The notes below the pieces were generated by a model. The model ran no database searches, was not told the origin of the DNA, and was given only the letters and a program-made list of their open reading frames with translations. From positions 28,681,668 to 28,745,667 of the forward strand of contig NC_092569.1 in assembly GCF_037975245.1 (NCBI RefSeq): a stretch of 64,000 bases of DNA, given 5' to 3'. The position numbers were made by a program, and so were the translations under genes. The DNA comes from Apostichopus japonicus. Lineage: Eukaryota; Echinodermata; Holothuroidea; Aspidochirotida; Stichopodidae. The stretch's first letter is position 1; each line of letters starts with the position of its first letter. Shown in pieces: positions 11,711 to 22,403 of this stretch.

Positions 11711-12785
11711 CAGGGACGTAGCTAAGGCCTGATGATGGGGGGGGGGGGGAGGGGGGGTGTAGTGGCTGAAATTCCAACTGGATGGGTTTTGGAGCCAGAA
11801 AATTCCGTCTGCTGCCTTGTACCCCCCCCCCCCACTCCCCCAGCACTAATCGTCAACGATACGGTCAGTCAGTCTTTCGCGACTGCATTTTTGCTCCGAA
11901 ATTTTTTTCGGTACTGTTGTATCACTTGCCCTCACTTCACAAACTTATTAATCATTCTGGTTAAGCGAGTAAGCAACTGAGTATAAGTTATCTGCTTGAT
12001 AGGCTACATAGACTACTAACTACAAAAGCTATGTTAATGTAACAAAGAGGAAAACAACAAATTTTCAACAAATTATATTCGACGACATAGTGAAATTACC
12101 AATAAATACGGTGCTTTTTCCTAGCGCGCTATATTATTTTCTTGGGGTGGGGGAGGGGGTGAGACTATTTATCACTCACATGAAAAAATATCAATTTTTC
12201 ATTTCATTCCAACTGAGCATTTGGAATTAAGTGAACAATTAAAATTTTGCAGAAAAAGGTTGAGTTGACGAGATACGATAAGTTGTCAATTAAACATTTT
12301 GCCAAAAAAATATTTTAATTGCTCGGTCGGAATGAAGTAAACAATTGAACATTTTGCCAAAAAAATGTCCATTTGACGAGATAAGGTAAGTTGTCAATTA
12401 AACAATTTGCAGGAATTTTTTCAATTGCTGAGATGGAATGAAGTGAACAATTGAACATTTTGCAGTAAAACGTCCAATTCACGATATATGATAAGTTGTC
12501 AATTCAACATTTTTCAGAAAATTGTTCAATTGCTCAGTTAAAGCAACTGAGCAATCCAACATTTTTCTGTTTTTTGATAAGATTTTATCTAACCAATTTA
12601 CTGAAAAATTTCACCTTATGGGGCAAAGTTTTTCTTATGTTGATGGCACTTTTAAGCTTCCGTAGATAAGCATTGAGCATTGAGTCGGAAATTCCGACTG
12701 TCGCACTCAAATTTTCCAACTATCGTAAGTTTTACCAAGATGGGGGGGGGTGAGACACCCCACACCCCCTCTAGCGACGTCCCTG
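11711..12785. mobile_element. Non-autonomous hAT-like DNA transposon (1075 bp), 8-bp target duplication
   Basis: The termini are inverted: CAGGGACGT at the left and ACGTCCCTG at the right. The element is flanked by a perfect 8-bp duplication CTCGTAGG (11703-11710 and 12786-12793). Copy B has the empty site with a single CTCGTAGG (around 58388-58395), which shows that this is an insertion after the segmental duplication. Internally there are imperfect repeats of about 120 bp built on ACAATTGAACATTTTGCC and GATAAGTTGTCAATTAAAC words (about 12220-12560). No transposase frame is present. The 31384-32053 element belongs to the same family. Confidence 0.93.
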
Positions 12786-13015
12786 CTCGTAGGTAGAAAA
12801 ATGGCACAACTATTGTATTACTATTGCTGAATATCGGTTTTGATTTGGCGGCTAATGGCCTCCCCCATTACTCTAAAACCATCCCTGAATAGCCGAACAG
12901 TTAGTCACCCCATTCCACTCCCCCTCTCTGGTCATCTGGTCCATAATTTGATTACTTAGGCTATTAAATTAAGTAATCAAATTAATTAATTTGATTAAAA
13001 ATATGATTAATTTGA

Positions 13016-13130
13016 TTAATCAACATATTTAGGTTGATTAAACAGATTATTAATTTGATTAAACAAATTATTAATTTGATTAAACAGATATTTAACTTGA
13101 TTAAACAAATTATGAATTTGATTAAAGAGG
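13016..13130. repeat. 21-bp AT-rich tandem repeat, copy A
   Basis: Units of TTGATTAAACAGATTATTAA repeat about five times and give a spurious frame on both strands. The copy B remnant is at 58600-58679, where the array ends at a deletion junction. Confidence 0.85.
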
Positions 13131-13527
13131 GAGACAGACTGTTTGCTAACAACTACTGTGTGCATGCTACAAACACTGGTTTTGCGAGCAGTCCAAATAC
13201 CAATAAGGTTAAGCAATTTGATAAACATCGGACAATTCTTGGAGTGGAAACAGAAATTTTGTCCAATGACAAGGTCAAGATTTCATTCCCAATCTATATT
13301 TTAACTGCTAGCCTATTCTAGTTATATCGTCAATGGAAAAGTGATGGTTATTCATATTTTTTATTAATTTTAGCAATAAACGGCTGTTAGCAATTAAGGA
13401 TTGGATGATTTAGAATCTCTCGTTCATGGATTGGCGCACAGCGTACTAGAAAATTTCTGGTTTTAAACACCCCCCCCCCCCAGATCACCGGAAATGGCAC
13501 ATCTCGGGCTTGAAAATGACCAACTAG

Positions 13528-15105
13528 ATGTACACTTTGCCTGAGAACATCCTTAAGGAGGGAGTATGCCAGTTAAGTGACGGTCATTATCAACTGCCAT
13601 TACCCATGAAATTGTCTCAGGTTTTTCCAAATAATAAATGCATGGCTCTATATCGTTTGAATCAATTAAGAAAGAAAATGGAGCGTAATAATACTTATGC
13701 TAAGGATTATGTTACCTTTATGCAAGACATTATTGACAAGGGGTATGCTGAATTAGTTCCTACTTCTGAGCTAAATGCTGATCAGGTAAACTATATTCCT
13801 CATCACGGAGTATATCACCCTAAGAAACCAGGAAAGATACGTGTCGTATTTGATTGCAGTGCAAAATTCAAAGGAATTTCCTTAAATGATCAATTACTTA
13901 CTGGTCCTAATTTGACCAACGATCTACTTGGTGTTCTCTGTCGTTTTCGTCAAGAAAGAATTGCATTTGCAGGAGATATAGAATCAATGTTCTATCAGTT
14001 TAAGGTTAATCCTGAACAGCGTAATCTTCTAAGATTCCTTTGGTGGAGTGAGGGTAATTTTAATGGTGACCCTATGGAATATCGTATGACTGTACATTTG
14101 TTTGGAGCAGGATCATCTCCAGGGTGTGCAAATTTTGGCCTAAAACAAATTGCATTAGACTATGGTTCTAAATTCGGGGAGGATGTAGCAGGTTTTGTGA
14201 ATCGAAGCTTTTATGTGGATGATGGTCTTAAATCTGTTGATACAGTTAATAGAGCTGTAGACCTTATTTCTCGAACGAAACAAATGCTACATAAGGGTGG
14301 CGTTAACTTCACCAAAATTAAGTGTAATTCTAAGGCTGTGTTGCAATCAGTTCCTGAGGAAGATCTTGCGGTTGCTTCCGGGCATATAGACCTCTCCTCA
14401 AACGCAACTCATTTGGATCGGGTTCTTGGAGTACAATGGTGTATTGAATCAGATGAATTTCAATTTAAGATAACACTTAGGGATAGCCCTTTGACACGGC
14501 GTGGTATCCTTTCTACGATTGCTTCGGTGTATGACCCGTTTGGGTTTATAGCTCCAGTTGTGCTTCCAGGAAAGCAAATCTTACAGCAATTATGTTATGA
14601 TCATTTAGATTGGGATAGTCCCTTGCCAGATGAGCTACATAGTAAGTGGGAAAAGTGGAGGATGGGTTTATCTAAGTTAGAAACCATCAGAATTGATAGG
14701 TGTTTTAAGCCTGTTGAACTTGGCACCGTTACAAAGACAGAACTGCATCATTTCTGTGATGCTAGCACCATTGGGTATGGTTACTGTTCTTACCTGCGCA
14801 TGACTAATCGTGAAGGTAAAGTTCATTGTAGCTTTGTTCTTGGAAAGTCTAGGGTTGTTCCCCGTAGGCCTGTTACAGTACCACGCCTAGAGCTGACTGC
14901 AGCTGTATTGCCGGTAAAAATGAGTGCCTTGTTGAAACAAGAGTTGGAGTACAATTTTATCAATGAATATTTCTGGTCTGATAGTCAGGTAGTCCTTGGG
15001 TATATCAATAATTTCCCAATTTTTTTCCCATCTATTAACCCTTTTGACGATTGTCACCAGTCACACATCATGTTCGACCTCATAGTATCTCCATTGCTTT
15101 TGTAG
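13528..15105 (+). pseudogene. BEL/Pao LTR-retrotransposon pol fragment (reverse transcriptase plus RNase H start)
   Basis: The frame is 525 codons. About 485 of them (13549-15010) are BEL/Pao polyprotein: the pre-RT segment DGHYQLPLPMK, then RT motifs KPGKIRVVFDCSAKF, LTGPNLTNDL, FAGDIESMFYQF (first catalytic Asp), FGAGSSPGCANF and FYVDDGLKS (YVDD catalytic centre). An RNase H-like region follows with HHFCDAS, VPRLELTAA and WSDSQVVLGY. Gag, protease and integrase are absent, as are LTRs. The first six residues and the C-terminal 30 or so are read from the surrounding hAT-like element, not from BEL. The RT core itself is uninterrupted, so it is fairly young, but it cannot be an autonomous element. 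Confidence 0.92.
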
Positions 15106-15387
15106 GTGATTCTACGTCGCGTCCCACAATCATGACCCGTCAGCCCCACTTTTCAAGATTTTAAGCCCATTATTAGTTCAGAATTGAAAATTCACATTTC
15201 TCGTGAAATAAATTCACTTCAAAACATACCCATAATGTTGCACAAAATTTCATCTATGGACAACCAATACAGAAAAACCTCCTTCAACCCCTGACAGACC
15301 GGTCAAGATTGCACGAGTAGAGGAAAGTATTTTAGGAATGTTGGTCAGGGAAATTTCGAAGATTCAGACACAGTTAATTTATTGGTG

Positions 15388-15987
15388 CATGGGCGCAGAT
15401 CCATCTTGGATAATAGTGGGGACGCGCGTCTGTTCTCGGATACTATCTAAGCGGAGCGCGACCAAAAAATATCAGGAGACAAATAACCCAAGTAGACTTT
15501 TGTATACGATGGGTCTCGGGTCCTCTCCCAGAAAAAAAAATAGACTGCCGCCAATGCGATTTCCGTCCTCTATTTAACAACTGTGGATAAATATAATAAA
15601 ATGAGAACTGGACGTGAAGCTAGCTCAAATTGGCAACACACAATGTGAGTTGTTAACGATTGTTTTGTTCGCACTCAGTCCGTTTTGCTGACCACAATTT
15701 ACCAGTCTCTTGTATAGATTATGTTTCACATGATTGAATGTGTTAATACTTCAGCGGAGAAGTCACGCCTAACAGTGTCATTAGTATTAATTCTCGTCTT
15801 TTATAGCATGTCATTTGCACAACGCTGGATCAAACTGCGCCAAAGTTCAATACAGGTGAATTTGAAGTGCAACGTTTGGTCAAGACAAATTGGTGGGGAC
15901 ACGGTATATCATGTCCCCCCCCCCCCCCGACTGAAAATAAGTTGGTGGGGGCGCCTCCCGCTGTCCCCGTCAGGATCTTTTTCCATG
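15388..15987. mobile_element. 600-bp hAT-like element, near-perfect 8-bp target duplication
   Basis: It interrupts the host repeat between ...TTATTGGTG and TACAAATATT. Flanks are TATTGGTG (15380-15387) and TATTGATG (15988-15995). The ends are CATGGGCGCAGATCC and GGATC...CCATG. It contains the short reading frame at 15721. Copy B retains only its right part (58679-59187), because a deletion starts inside it. Confidence 0.75.
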
Positions 15988-15993
15988 TATTGA
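15721..15993 (+). CDS. Short hypothetical reading frame with a signal-peptide-like N terminus, copy A
   Basis: The frame encodes 90 residues with a hydrophobic segment LTVSLVLILVFYSMSFAQ after a short polar start, then RWIKLRQSSIQVNLKCNVW. The copy B counterpart at 58915 keeps the same segment with several substitutions. A CAG|GTGAAT donor-like site follows SSIQ (about 15855). It lies inside a 600-bp transposon-like unit, so it may be chance. A captured signal-peptide exon is the alternative. I recognise no homologue. Confidence 0.3.
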   Translation: MFHMIECVNTSAEKSRLTVSLVLILVFYSMSFAQRWIKLRQSSIQVNLKCNVWSRQIGGDTVYHVPPPPRLKISWWGRLPLSPSGSFSMY

Positions 15994-16649
15994 TGTACAA
16001 ATATTAAAACCTCTTATAACGGCTACTTTAAATCTTCGTTGAAGGAAATGAAAAAAATACCAGATATTTCCGAAACCGAACACTACACACATAGACAGTT
16101 TGAAGGTTCTTCATCCTGGAACGTCATTTTCATGCTCACTGATGTGATATCTGCTGCTAATATATATGATATCTGCTGTTTGCTTTACAAATTCGAATGA
16201 TTGAAATAAGACTGAAATAAATAACAGGGGAGAACATGTATTACTCTTATACCGAAACCCTCCACCCATCGAAATGTGGGGGGAAGTGTCCCTCGTCCCC
16301 CCCCCCTGGATTGACGCCCATGCCTTCAGTGTGCTACATGCAGGTGTGATTTTGTCTTTACCCTGATCTATATCTTTAATGATAAAACGGTTATATTGTC
16401 AACGGATGAGTGATCGGATATCATATTTTTAGTAAGTTTTAGCAATCTCTCATGCATCAGTTTGATTCTCTATAAACCATCGTTTTATTAATTGCTAAAA
16501 AGATTCATGAGTAAACACACTGCCTCTTTTCAACCTTCTCTTATCATCATATTATTTTATTTATCTTTGCTCTGTTGCATGCATGTATAAGATTGATATA
16601 TCTCTTTTATTGTATTACACAAGTGATCTCTGCGATAAAATGGATACAT

Positions 16650-16720
<71 letters not shown>
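16650..16720. repeat. (TA)n microsatellite
   Basis: Pure TA dinucleotides immediately left of the left arm of an inverted repeat (16725-16791). Confidence 0.97.
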
Positions 16721-16724
<4 letters not shown>

Positions 16725-16787
16725 TATAAAAACGGTTGGGCAAACAATACATAATTTAGATGCAATCAACCGTGTTGGCCATAGTTA

Positions 16788-16858
<71 letters not shown>

Positions 16859-17316
16859 AGGGCGTAGGAACCGGGGGGCTGGGGGGCGCCAGCCCCCCCC
16901 CCCCCCCAGTGAAAAATGTGGAGGGGCGGAAGTATCATTCCGCCCTCCCCGGTTCGCAAGTCAGAAAACCCCTTTTTCATTTCCAAATGAGAAAAAAAAA
17001 TCTCATTTGGAGCACCAAATTGCATCTAAGGCCAGGTGAAAATACAAAATTAAGTTTACAAAATGGAGTGGGTGTTGAAGTGTGCTATATTGCACCAAAT
17101 TGCATCTGAGGCCACCTGGAAATGCAAAAAATTCCAAAGGGGAGGGGACACCCCTTCCCCTTAGACCCCTCCCCCAGGCTGGCCATCAGTCTTCAGCCCC
17201 CCCCCCCACTCAAAAGTACCTTCCTACGCCAATGTATATATATATATATATAGTTTAACTATGGCCAACACGGTTGATTGCATCTAAGTTATATATTGTT
17301 TGCCCAACCGTTTGTA
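16725..17316. repeat. Long inverted repeat with a (TA)n centre, interrupted by a hAT-like element
   Basis: The left arm (about 16727-16791) reads AACGGTTGGGCAAACAATA ... CCATAGTTAAACTATATA. The right arm (about 17250-17314) is its reverse complement, TATATAGTTTAACTATGG ... TTGTTTGCCCAACCGTTT. The centre is (TA)n (16791-16856 and 17235-17252) with a 378-bp element inserted in it. The structure resembles a TA-centred foldback or miniature element. Copy B keeps only the right arm (60590-60655). Confidence 0.88.
16857..17234. mobile_element. hAT-like miniature element (378 bp), family 'GGCGTAGGAA'
   Basis: The ends are CAAGGGCGTAGGAA and TTCCTACGCCAATG. It sits in a TA array, so the TATATATA on both sides is compatible with, but does not prove, an 8-bp duplication. 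The interior contains paired AATTGCATCTAAGG/AATTGCATCTGAGG repeats. Other copies are at 20374, 62383, partly at 59244, and inverted at 36728. Confidence 0.85.
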
Positions 17317-17371
17317 TTACTCCATTGTCTCATATCGTGGAGGCAGTCTTCTATTGTTTGATAGTACCATT

Positions 17372-18695
17372 CAGGGGCGTATCCAGGATTTTCCAATGGG
17401 GGGGGGGGCGCCAGGCATGAATGATCGCCGTCCTGGGGGAGGGGTGTACAATTTTTGCTTTCGAAGAAGGGCTGAAATGCAAAATGGTGTCATATGCATG
17501 GGCGGCGATCCGTACTTCCGAGTGGGGGGGGGGGGGATATGACCTTGTTGGCTATCTAAGCGTAGCGCCACCATGGGTTGGCGCGAAGCGTACAAGAAAA
17601 GTTTGGGATTAACAAACCCTCTAGATGGCCGGAAACGGCACTTCCCGAGGTTTCCAAGCGGCATATACCCAACTTTAAAATAGGGATGTCATGTCCGAAA
17701 TATCTCATAATCAGGATCCAAAATACTTTTTTTTTAAATTTCGGGTGTTATTTTGGGAAAATTGCCCCTGTCAATCTTGTTTCAGGCGCAACGTTAGAAT
17801 GTTCGAGAGCTCTTTTATATTATTCGATGAAGAAAATGGCCTCATGCAGGCTATTATAGGCCTATACACATGCAATACACAATTACACATAGTTACATTC
17901 CTAGGTACCGATTGCTAGGGCATCCGGGTGAAACGTGTATTAAGCATTACCCTGGTTACATGAGATTCTCAGCTGTTCGAGGGAACATGTACGTGTGTAG
18001 GCCTACTAAAGGGCCTATATGAATACTATGAGGGTGCATATATGTACTATATCAATACCGTGGGCGCTATAATACATTTTGTTGTTATAGGGCCAATGAA
18101 GCCTACAGTCAACTATTTTTGCTTTATAAAGACGCTTTATTTGAAAAGATCGCACTGCGTTTATGGTAGGCGAGAAATGAAGCTAAATAAGAGCCGTACA
18201 TTAACGAAGATGCATAAATGTAGGCATGAAAATATTCTTATCCCTGGCATTTGGTGGGGGGGGGGGGATATGGTGCATTACATCCCCTCCACCCATTTTC
18301 ATGGGGGGATATATCCCCCCTCCACCCAGGATCGCCGCCCATGGCCATATGTGATCCATTTTTCGACCTTAATAATAAGCAACATTTCCAGTAAATATGG
18401 ACACAAAATGCACAATTTAGTATGGCTGGCATGTCACTTAGTGTTTATAGTGATAATACAAACACAATTACCATCTATGTTTCTAAAACTATTATGCCGC
18501 CGAACTTCGCCAGAACCTTTTTTTGGCAAACAAAAAATAAAGCATACGGGAGGGGGGGGGGGGGTTGAGCGATCACGGACATCTCACATAAAGGTCGTCA
18601 TCAATTTTTTTTTTTTTTTTTTGCTAAACTTTTTTTTTTTTGGTGACGGCCAATAGGGGGGCGCGCGCCTGTTGCGCCCCCTGGATACGCCCCTG
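17372..18695. mobile_element. Non-autonomous hAT-like element (1324 bp) with CCATT flanks
   Basis: Terminal inverted repeats are CAGGGGCGTATCCAGGA and CTGGATACGCCCCTG. The flanks share CCATT (17367-17371 and 18696-18700). Copy B has the empty site ATAGTACCATGGTAGGCC near 60710. Only five bases are duplicated, fewer than the usual eight of hAT elements. It contains runs of G and T and no credible transposase. Confidence 0.85.
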
Positions 18696-18793
18696 CCATT
18701 GGAGGCCTATTATATGCTTAGAAGTATAACAACTTACTTTATATGGCATAATAAATTCAGTGGTTTCACACTACACCCATGCAGGGAGTTTAA

Positions 18794-19117
18794 ATGGCAA
18801 CTACATGTTCCACCGATTTTGTTAAGATAAACGACGTCAAAACTTGGATCCCCACGTATACATTTGAATACATTTCAGAGACCTATAATTTCTCTTATTG
18901 TCGTTATTATTGTGTGTTTGAGTTTAATGTCGATACGAAAGTACATGAAGTATCACTTTTAAATTACAGAAAGGGGCAAAAGGCATCCCCCCCGCCACGA
19001 ATGGGCACTTATAATTTATTGAAGAAGGCATGTTTGAGGTACTTTTTAAGGAAAAGTCACCAAGGAAAGAACCTGGGCAAGAAAAACCCAAAACCGAACC
19101 GACTAATTCGCTCTTAA
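18794..19117 (+). CDS. Hypothetical reading frame shared by both duplication copies, copy A
   Basis: The frame encodes 107 residues starting MATTCSTDFVKINDVKTW, with an aromatic stretch YNFSYCRYYCVFEFNVD and a basic tail (FLRKSHQGKNLGKKNPK). Copy B (60804-61064) preserves most residues but loses a base near 61060 and stops after LRYF. No family is recognised, and no intron borders or start context give further support. It could be a decayed transposon exon. Treat it as a candidate only. Confidence 0.3.
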   Translation: MATTCSTDFVKINDVKTWIPTYTFEYISETYNFSYCRYYCVFEFNVDTKVHEVSLLNYRKGQKASPPPRMGTYNLLKKACLRYFLRKSHQGKNLGKKNPKPNRLIRS

Positions 19118-19824
19118 CCCCAGCCCCTTGCCTAGAGACTGTGGCTGTGTGCCCATCGCCAGGTGTGTATCACGATTCCCCCTAGAAGGGTAACATAAAT
19201 GCTACGCATGTAATTAGCCAAGAGGTTGAGGTTATTCACAAAACAACGGGGCACTTGCCTTTTGTGCCCCTGATTGTTTCAAAGTAAATAATTATTAAGA
19301 ATTCATCTATAAAAGAATATCTGAAAATGTTGAATCAAAAGAAGAAAACCAGAATGGCGATCGGTGATTATATAGAGGTATATTATATTTATATATTGTA
19401 ATCATATATATTATATTTATATATTATAATTATAATATCACTACACTGTAATTATGTGTTCAAGTTCTCAAACCTGATAAACAAATGAACTAACGCCATG
19501 CAGTCTGTAAGACCTGGTAAAAAACAACTTGTGTGAAATTACGTAATAATCTTCGACCAATGGATTAAGCTATACAGTTGATGGAGAAACTGGAATTTTT
19601 AAAACTAAGAAAAGGCTCCACCACCTTGATACTATTTCATAACACTATGGAGAGACATCGGTCACTTTTAAGAGTGGACTGTTGAATAAACGTTTTGAAA
19701 GTTTTTTTTTTGCTTTTTTCACCCACTCTCATTTGGCTTAATGTCCTCTCCTTGAAAGTTAAACAATTTTACCAATTCAATTGTAAGGAAACGAAAGTCC
19801 TTGGTGGCAAAATAAAACCACAGG

Positions 19825-20144
19825 CAGGCGCGTAGCCAAGAGGGGCGAAGGGGCAGCCGACCCCCCCCCCTTAAGCATATTTTATTAATTTTTTTTTTAA
19901 AGTTTTTTTATGATATCGCTAGTATTTTCAAAAGAGAAAATGCTAAGATGCAACTTACAAGGCCATTTCCAGCAATCTGGGAGGCATTTTCAGCCAAAAT
20001 TTTCTTGTACGTTTCGCGCCAACACATGGTGGCGCTACGCTTAGATAGTTTGCAGAGCCGTATATAGAGATACGGCTCTTATAGATTGCAATGCCGAATT
20101 TACAGTTTCGCCCCTCCCTTGGCAAATTCCTGGCTACGCGCCTG
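19825..20144. mobile_element. 320-bp hAT-like miniature element, perfect 8-bp target duplication, copy A
   Basis: The ends CAGGCGCGTAGCCA and TGGCTACGCGCCTG are inverted. ACCACAGG flanks both sides (19817-19824 and 20145-20152). It is present at the same place in copy B, so the insertion predates the segmental duplication. A truncated inverted relative lies at about 28575-28815. Confidence 0.95.
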
Positions 20145-20373
20145 ACCACAGGCAACCGCAAAAGTTTATCCATTAAAACAATTTAATAGTATAGGTACGG
20201 ACGGAGATTGTTTCCCTTTAATTGCGTATGATTATGACGATTGTAAAATACCTGCAAAAATTGAAAGCTTATCGGGGAGAGCATTAATCCATGTCATGTG
20301 ACAGGATTATTTCAATTTCTCTAGCTTATGATGATCTATGTGGTGGGAAGCATGGGCACTTTATTGTCCTGTT

Positions 20374-20749
20374 CAAGGGCGTAGGAACCGGGGGGAGCTG
20401 GGGGCGCCAGCCCCCCCTCCAGTGAAAAATGTGGAGGGGCGGAAGTATCATTCCGCCCCCCCCCCGCTTCGCAAGTCAGAAAACCCCTTTTTCATTTCCA
20501 TATGAGAAAAAAATCTCATTTGGAGCACCAAATTGCATCTAAGGCCAGGTGAAAATACAAAATTAAGTTTACGAAATGGAGTCGGTGTTGAAGTGTGCTA
20601 TATTGCACCAAATTGCATCTGAGGCTATCTGGAAATGCAAAAAAAATCCAAAGGGGAGGGGGACACCCCCTCTCCTTAGACCCCTCCCCCAGGTCGGTGA
20701 TCAGTCTTCAGCCCCCCCCCCCACTCAAAAGTACCTTCCTACGCAACTG
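20374..20749. mobile_element. 376-bp hAT-like miniature element, perfect 8-bp target duplication, copy A
   Basis: The ends are CAAGGGCGTAGGAA and TTCCTACGCAACTG. GTCCTGTT flanks both sides (20366-20373 and 20750-20757). It is present in copy B at 62383-62756, so it is older than the duplication. Same family as 16857. Confidence 0.95.
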
Positions 20750-21255
20750 GTCCTGTTTGTGTTGAAACTCGTCTAGACTTACAGATCATGTTACTTTTAT
20801 CAGTTAGTGTGTAATTCAATGGGGCCTGTAATAGGCGTATGCTACTTTCAGTAAACTTTCGCAGAACTGGTTGCTCTTAAACTTTACGTTACGGTTGTCT
20901 TGTCAGGGGTCGCGTCGAAAGTAAGATATTCTCATCCTGCAAGTACATTGATATTTCAGTAGGTTTGTGACCATTAAAGATAAATATTCACTAAAAGTTA
21001 TGTTGTATGCATTACTGTCTACAAGGAATTAGCCTAAACTTACGGTTGGTTCTAAACATGATAATACAGAAGTTAGTCAGGTCTAGGCCTATACAGTATA
21101 TTGACGTCAAAATGTCTTACTATTTAGGCATTATCAGCTATACTAGGCTATAGCCTAGGTTAGGTTGAAGCCTATGAACTTGAAGCAGTTTGACACAGGA
21201 CTAATTCTTCTTTTTCTTAGGGTCGTGGTTACGATACAGAGTCTAGCACTAGACT

Positions 21256-21913
21256 ATCACTTCAGATCTCAACTGGGGAAAGCATATTCAAAATGTGTGT
21301 AACAAAGGAAATAGGATATTGGGAGCTCTTCGTAGAAACTTATCCCCTTGTTCGAAGGATGCAAAATTGGCTGCATATAAAGGTCTCCTCCTGTCAGTAT
21401 TGGAATATGCCAGTTCTGTCTGGGATCCCCACCAAGCTTTCTTGCAGCACAACCTCGAAAACATTCAGAGGCGTGCAGCCCGTTTCATCGCTTCAGATTA
21501 TTCAAGAGAGCCTGGCTCTGTCTCATCTCTGTTACGGGACCTAAACCTGGTGCCCTTGGCAGAGAGGCGCAGACAAAGTAGAATCATCTTATTTGCTAAG
21601 GGCATCTATGGTCAGGCTCAGATCCCTATTGACTGCCTAAGAAAGCCTCTGCGTAGGAGTCGGAACATGCACGATATGCATTTCTGCCAACTGTATGCCA
21701 GTACCAATTGCTATAAGTATAGTTTTTTTCCAAATACAATTAGGGATTGGAATAGTCTGCCTTCAGACCTCATTAGTAGTTCCAGTGGTTCTGTGAATCC
21801 TGTCACTTATATCAGTACTCGGGTCAGATCTAATTAATTACTCTCTTGACGTGTGTGTGGTGAGATATTGTCCCATTTTGCGGATGTGTCACCGTATCGA
21901 AGACGAAGAAGAC
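21256..21913 (+). pseudogene. 5'-truncated non-LTR retrotransposon: C-terminal part of the reverse transcriptase
   Basis: From about 21257 the frame reads SDLNWGKHI and continues to the stop at 21835-21837. Motifs are LGALRRNLSPC, LAAYKGLLLSVLEYASSVWDP, IQRRAARFIASDY, LLRDLNLVPLAERR, and FFPNTIRDWNSLP near the end. This is the conserved C terminus of CR1/L2/Jockey-like LINE polymerases downstream of the catalytic core. The copy ends in a GAAGACGAAGAAG tail. Copy B lacks it (CACTAGACTAGC near 63262), so it inserted after the duplication. Confidence 0.93.
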
Positions 21914-22403
21914 TAGCTTTAGATGTAGCCTATGTTGTAGTGTTTCACTATAATAATAGCTAGGCCTCTGCTGCAGAACTCGAAGTTACTTTGGTGCACT
22001 AAAGTAAGTTAGAGTTCTTAGACTGAACAAATAAATTATTAAAGTAGGCCTAGTACTGACACTGAAGATACTCATTTATTTGAATGTAATGATAAATTAT
22101 TAAATAAATGTGGTGCGAGCACACACGTTCAGCCGGATTATACAGTTGTTCTTCGGCCGATTCGAAGTAAGCTTGCACATTCATATGGTACGGATTCTAA
22201 AGTCAGGCCATAAATGTTTCTTTCCTTTACTTTTTCCTTAATGGTCAGTTATAGTTTGCAAAAATTTGAAGAAAACAAGTTGAATGATTTTCTAGTGTCC
22301 TCCGATGCACATGCATGCCTATACCCTAATACAATAAACAAAATAAATGAAATGAAATGAGAATCTAACCAAATCCCTTACATTTTGAAAAGCATAACAT
22401 TAA

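Larger units (their letters stand above)
13420..16215. mobile_element. hAT-like non-autonomous element hosting two later insertions (BEL/Pao block and a 600-bp element)
   Basis: Segments 13427-13548, 15011-15387 and 15996-16200 align in order with 27372-27980 and 28470-28555. Shared words include GGCGC...GCGTACTAGAAAATTTCTGG, TGTACACTTTGCCTGAGAAC, GTCACCAGTCACACATCATG and TACAAATATTAAAACCTC. The host is therefore one repeat, interrupted at 13549-15010 by BEL/Pao pol and at 15388-15987 by another element. Its exact termini are not clear here. Confidence 0.7.

Noticed and set aside
13016-13321. NLFNQINNLFNQ repeat frames on both strands
   Set aside because: They are translations of a 21-bp AT-rich tandem repeat.
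18042-18656. A 204-residue frame
   Set aside because: It lies wholly inside the 1324-bp non-autonomous element and includes poly-G/poly-T translations; absent in copy B.
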